Below are positions 13,845-15,005 of a stretch of 15,005 nucleotides of DNA, in pieces. How positions within the stretch are numbered: position 1 is the stretch's first letter; every line of letters starts with the position of its first letter. The notes under the pieces are model-generated. The model was not told the origin of the DNA and searched no databases. It saw only the letters and a program-made list of their open reading frames with translations. Origin of the DNA: an uncultured Porphyromonadaceae bacterium (GTDB lineage: Bacteria; Bacteroidota; Bacteroidia; Bacteroidales; Muribaculaceae). Location of the stretch: positions 1 to 15,005 of the forward strand of contig CAJJOX010000031.1 of NCBI GenBank assembly GCA_905193485.1, read 5' to 3'. The translations under genes and the position numbers were made by a program.

Positions 13845-14927
13845 ATGGCAACATCCCATAGATATTGTGTGATAATGTGCGGCGGCATCGGCAGCCGTTT
13901 CTGGCCTTATAGCCGCACCGACAAGCCCAAACAGTTCATAGACTTTTTCGGTACGGGACGCTCTCTTCTGCAGATGACCTACGATCGCATAGCGCCGTTG
14001 GTGCCTGCCGAAAATATCCTTGTGGTGACCAACAGCCGGTATGCGGCGCTCGTGCGAGAGCATCTGCCAATGCTTACCGACAGCCAAATACTTCTTGAAC
14101 CTGATCGCCGCAATACCGCGCCGTGCATTGCCTGGGCCGCCTATCACATAGCCGCCCTCGATCCCGAGGCATCGATGATTGTCACTCCGAGCGACCATCT
14201 CATCACACGTGAATCGGTGTTTGACCAATGCGTTGTCCGCGGTTTTGAGTTTATTGAGAAAAACGACGCCCTGCTCACTCTCGGAATTACGCCCACACGT
14301 CCCGAAACCGGATATGGCTACATTCAGATCGGCAGCGAGATAGAGCCCGGACTGCTGAAAGTGAAAACCTTTACCGAAAAGCCCGACCGCGAACTCGCAC
14401 AGGTGTTTGTCGACTCCGGAGAGTTTTTCTGGAACGCCGGTATATTCATGTGGCGTGCGTCGGTCATTAAGAAAGCCCTTCACCGCTATCTTCCCGATCT
14501 GAGCAGCGAGTTTGACTCGGGTGCCGATCTGTTCGACACTCCCTCCGAACAGGAGTTTATCGACCGTATTTTCCCCGGGTGTCCGTCTATTTCAATTGAC
14601 TTTGCCGTAATGGAAAAGGCCGATAATGTCTATGTGGAATGCGTCGATTTCGGATGGAGCGATCTCGGCACATGGGGTTCGCTCTATGAGAATTCGCCAA
14701 AGAATCTCACGGCCAATGTCACGCAACAGTGCAATGTCATAGCCTACAATTCGTCGGGCAACATATTTCTGGCACCTGACCACAAACTCGTGGTGGTATC
14801 GGGCATGAAAGACTTCATCGTCGCCGACGCGGGCGATGTGCTGCTGATCTGTCCGAAAGCCGAGGAGCAAAAGATACGTCAGATGGTCAACGATGTCAAG
14901 CAACGCTTCGACGATCGTTACATGTAG
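13845..14927 (+). CDS. manC: Mannose-1-phosphate guanylyltransferase
   Basis: The enzyme joins mannose-1-phosphate and GTP to GDP-mannose in the cytoplasm, the donor for mannose and (after conversion) fucose in surface glycans. The 360-residue protein has the nucleotidyltransferase start MCGGIGSRFWPYSRTDKPKQF (residues 11-31; family G-G-x-G-x-R-x-W-P-x-S-R-x-x-x-P-K-Q-F). It also shows LLEPDRRNTAPCIAWAA (83-99), VTPSDHLI (113-120), VKTFTEKPD (173-181), FWNAGIFMW (195-203), DFAVMEKADNV (252-262) and GWSDLGTWGSL (270-280). It ends after a short left-handed-helix-like region. The separate phosphomannose isomerase domain of long ManC proteins (about 470 residues) is absent, so this is the short monofunctional form. 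It diverges from panB with 235 bp between the starts. Confidence 0.95.
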   Translation: MATSHRYCVIMCGGIGSRFWPYSRTDKPKQFIDFFGTGRSLLQMTYDRIAPLVPAENILVVTNSRYAALVREHLPMLTDSQILLEPDRRNTAPCIAWAAYHIAALDPEASMIVTPSDHLITRESVFDQCVVRGFEFIEKNDALLTLGITPTRPETGYGYIQIGSEIEPGLLKVKTFTEKPDRELAQVFVDSGEFFWNAGIFMWRASVIKKALHRYLPDLSSEFDSGADLFDTPSEQEFIDRIFPGCPSISIDFAVMEKADNVYVECVDFGWSDLGTWGSLYENSPKNLTANVTQQCNVIAYNSSGNIFLAPDHKLVVVSGMKDFIVADAGDVLLICPKAEEQKIRQMVNDVKQRFDDRYM

Positions 14928-14951
14928 TCTTTTTTGCATCTCCTCCACAGG

Positions 14952-14976
14952 CGTCGGTCGCGGTCAGCGACCGACG
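14952..14976 (+). terminator. Hairpin downstream of manC, possible terminator
   Basis: CGTCGGTCGC (14952-14961) and GCGACCGACG (14967-14976) form a perfect 10-bp stem with a 5-nt loop, 25 bp after the manC stop. A T-run (14930-14936) lies before the stem and none directly after it, so intrinsic termination is uncertain. Confidence 0.45.
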
Positions 14977-15005
14977 GGTTCATCAGTGTCCGGCCGCCCC
15001 GTTTT

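Overview
The window looks like chromosomal DNA from a gut Bacteroidales bacterium, most likely a member of the Muribaculaceae. This is an inference from four things: several intergenic regions carry the Bacteroidetes-type promoter pattern (TTTG or TTG, about 20 bp, then TAnnTTTG); the genes lack Shine-Dalgarno sequences; secreted proteins end in type IX-sorting-like tails; and housekeeping genes of Bacteroidales type are present (a LolE/FtsX-like permease beside rbfA, pyrH-frr, a DUF4294 protein). No RNA genes, insertion sequences, CRISPR arrays or phage genes were seen. No gene-free stretch exceeds 300 bp.

Layout. Positions 1-903 (minus): rbfA followed by the first 161 codons of an ABC-transporter permease cut by the window edge. 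Positions 1091-2407 (plus): pyrH and frr, divergent from rbfA and closed by a strong hairpin. Positions 2511-8315 (minus): a tight four-gene cluster, all with signal peptides. In transcription order these are a 167-residue protein, a 628-residue protein with three related beta-rich repeats, a 379-residue protein with two more such segments, and a subtilisin-family (S8) protease. Three of the four carry a C-terminal sorting-like tail. Positions 8510-10781 (minus): nadB then a secreted DUF4294 protein, joined by an unusual 11-bp perfect inverted repeat. Positions 10970-11440 (plus): a small secreted protein of unknown function with its own very good promoter. Positions 11429-13609 (minus): panB then a MATE-family exporter. 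Positions 13845-14927 (plus): mannose-1-phosphate guanylyltransferase, followed by a hairpin.

The housekeeping genes serve ribosome maturation and recycling (rbfA, frr), pyrimidine nucleotides (pyrH), NAD synthesis (nadB), pantothenate/CoA synthesis (panB) and GDP-mannose supply for surface glycans (manC). The least described part is the S8 protease cluster, which looks like a secreted or surface-displayed set of proteins made together. I cannot assign it a substrate. Three annotated starts (nadB, panB, the 379-residue protein) were moved downstream of the longest possible start, two of them because the -7 promoter box lies at or downstream of the upstream ATG.
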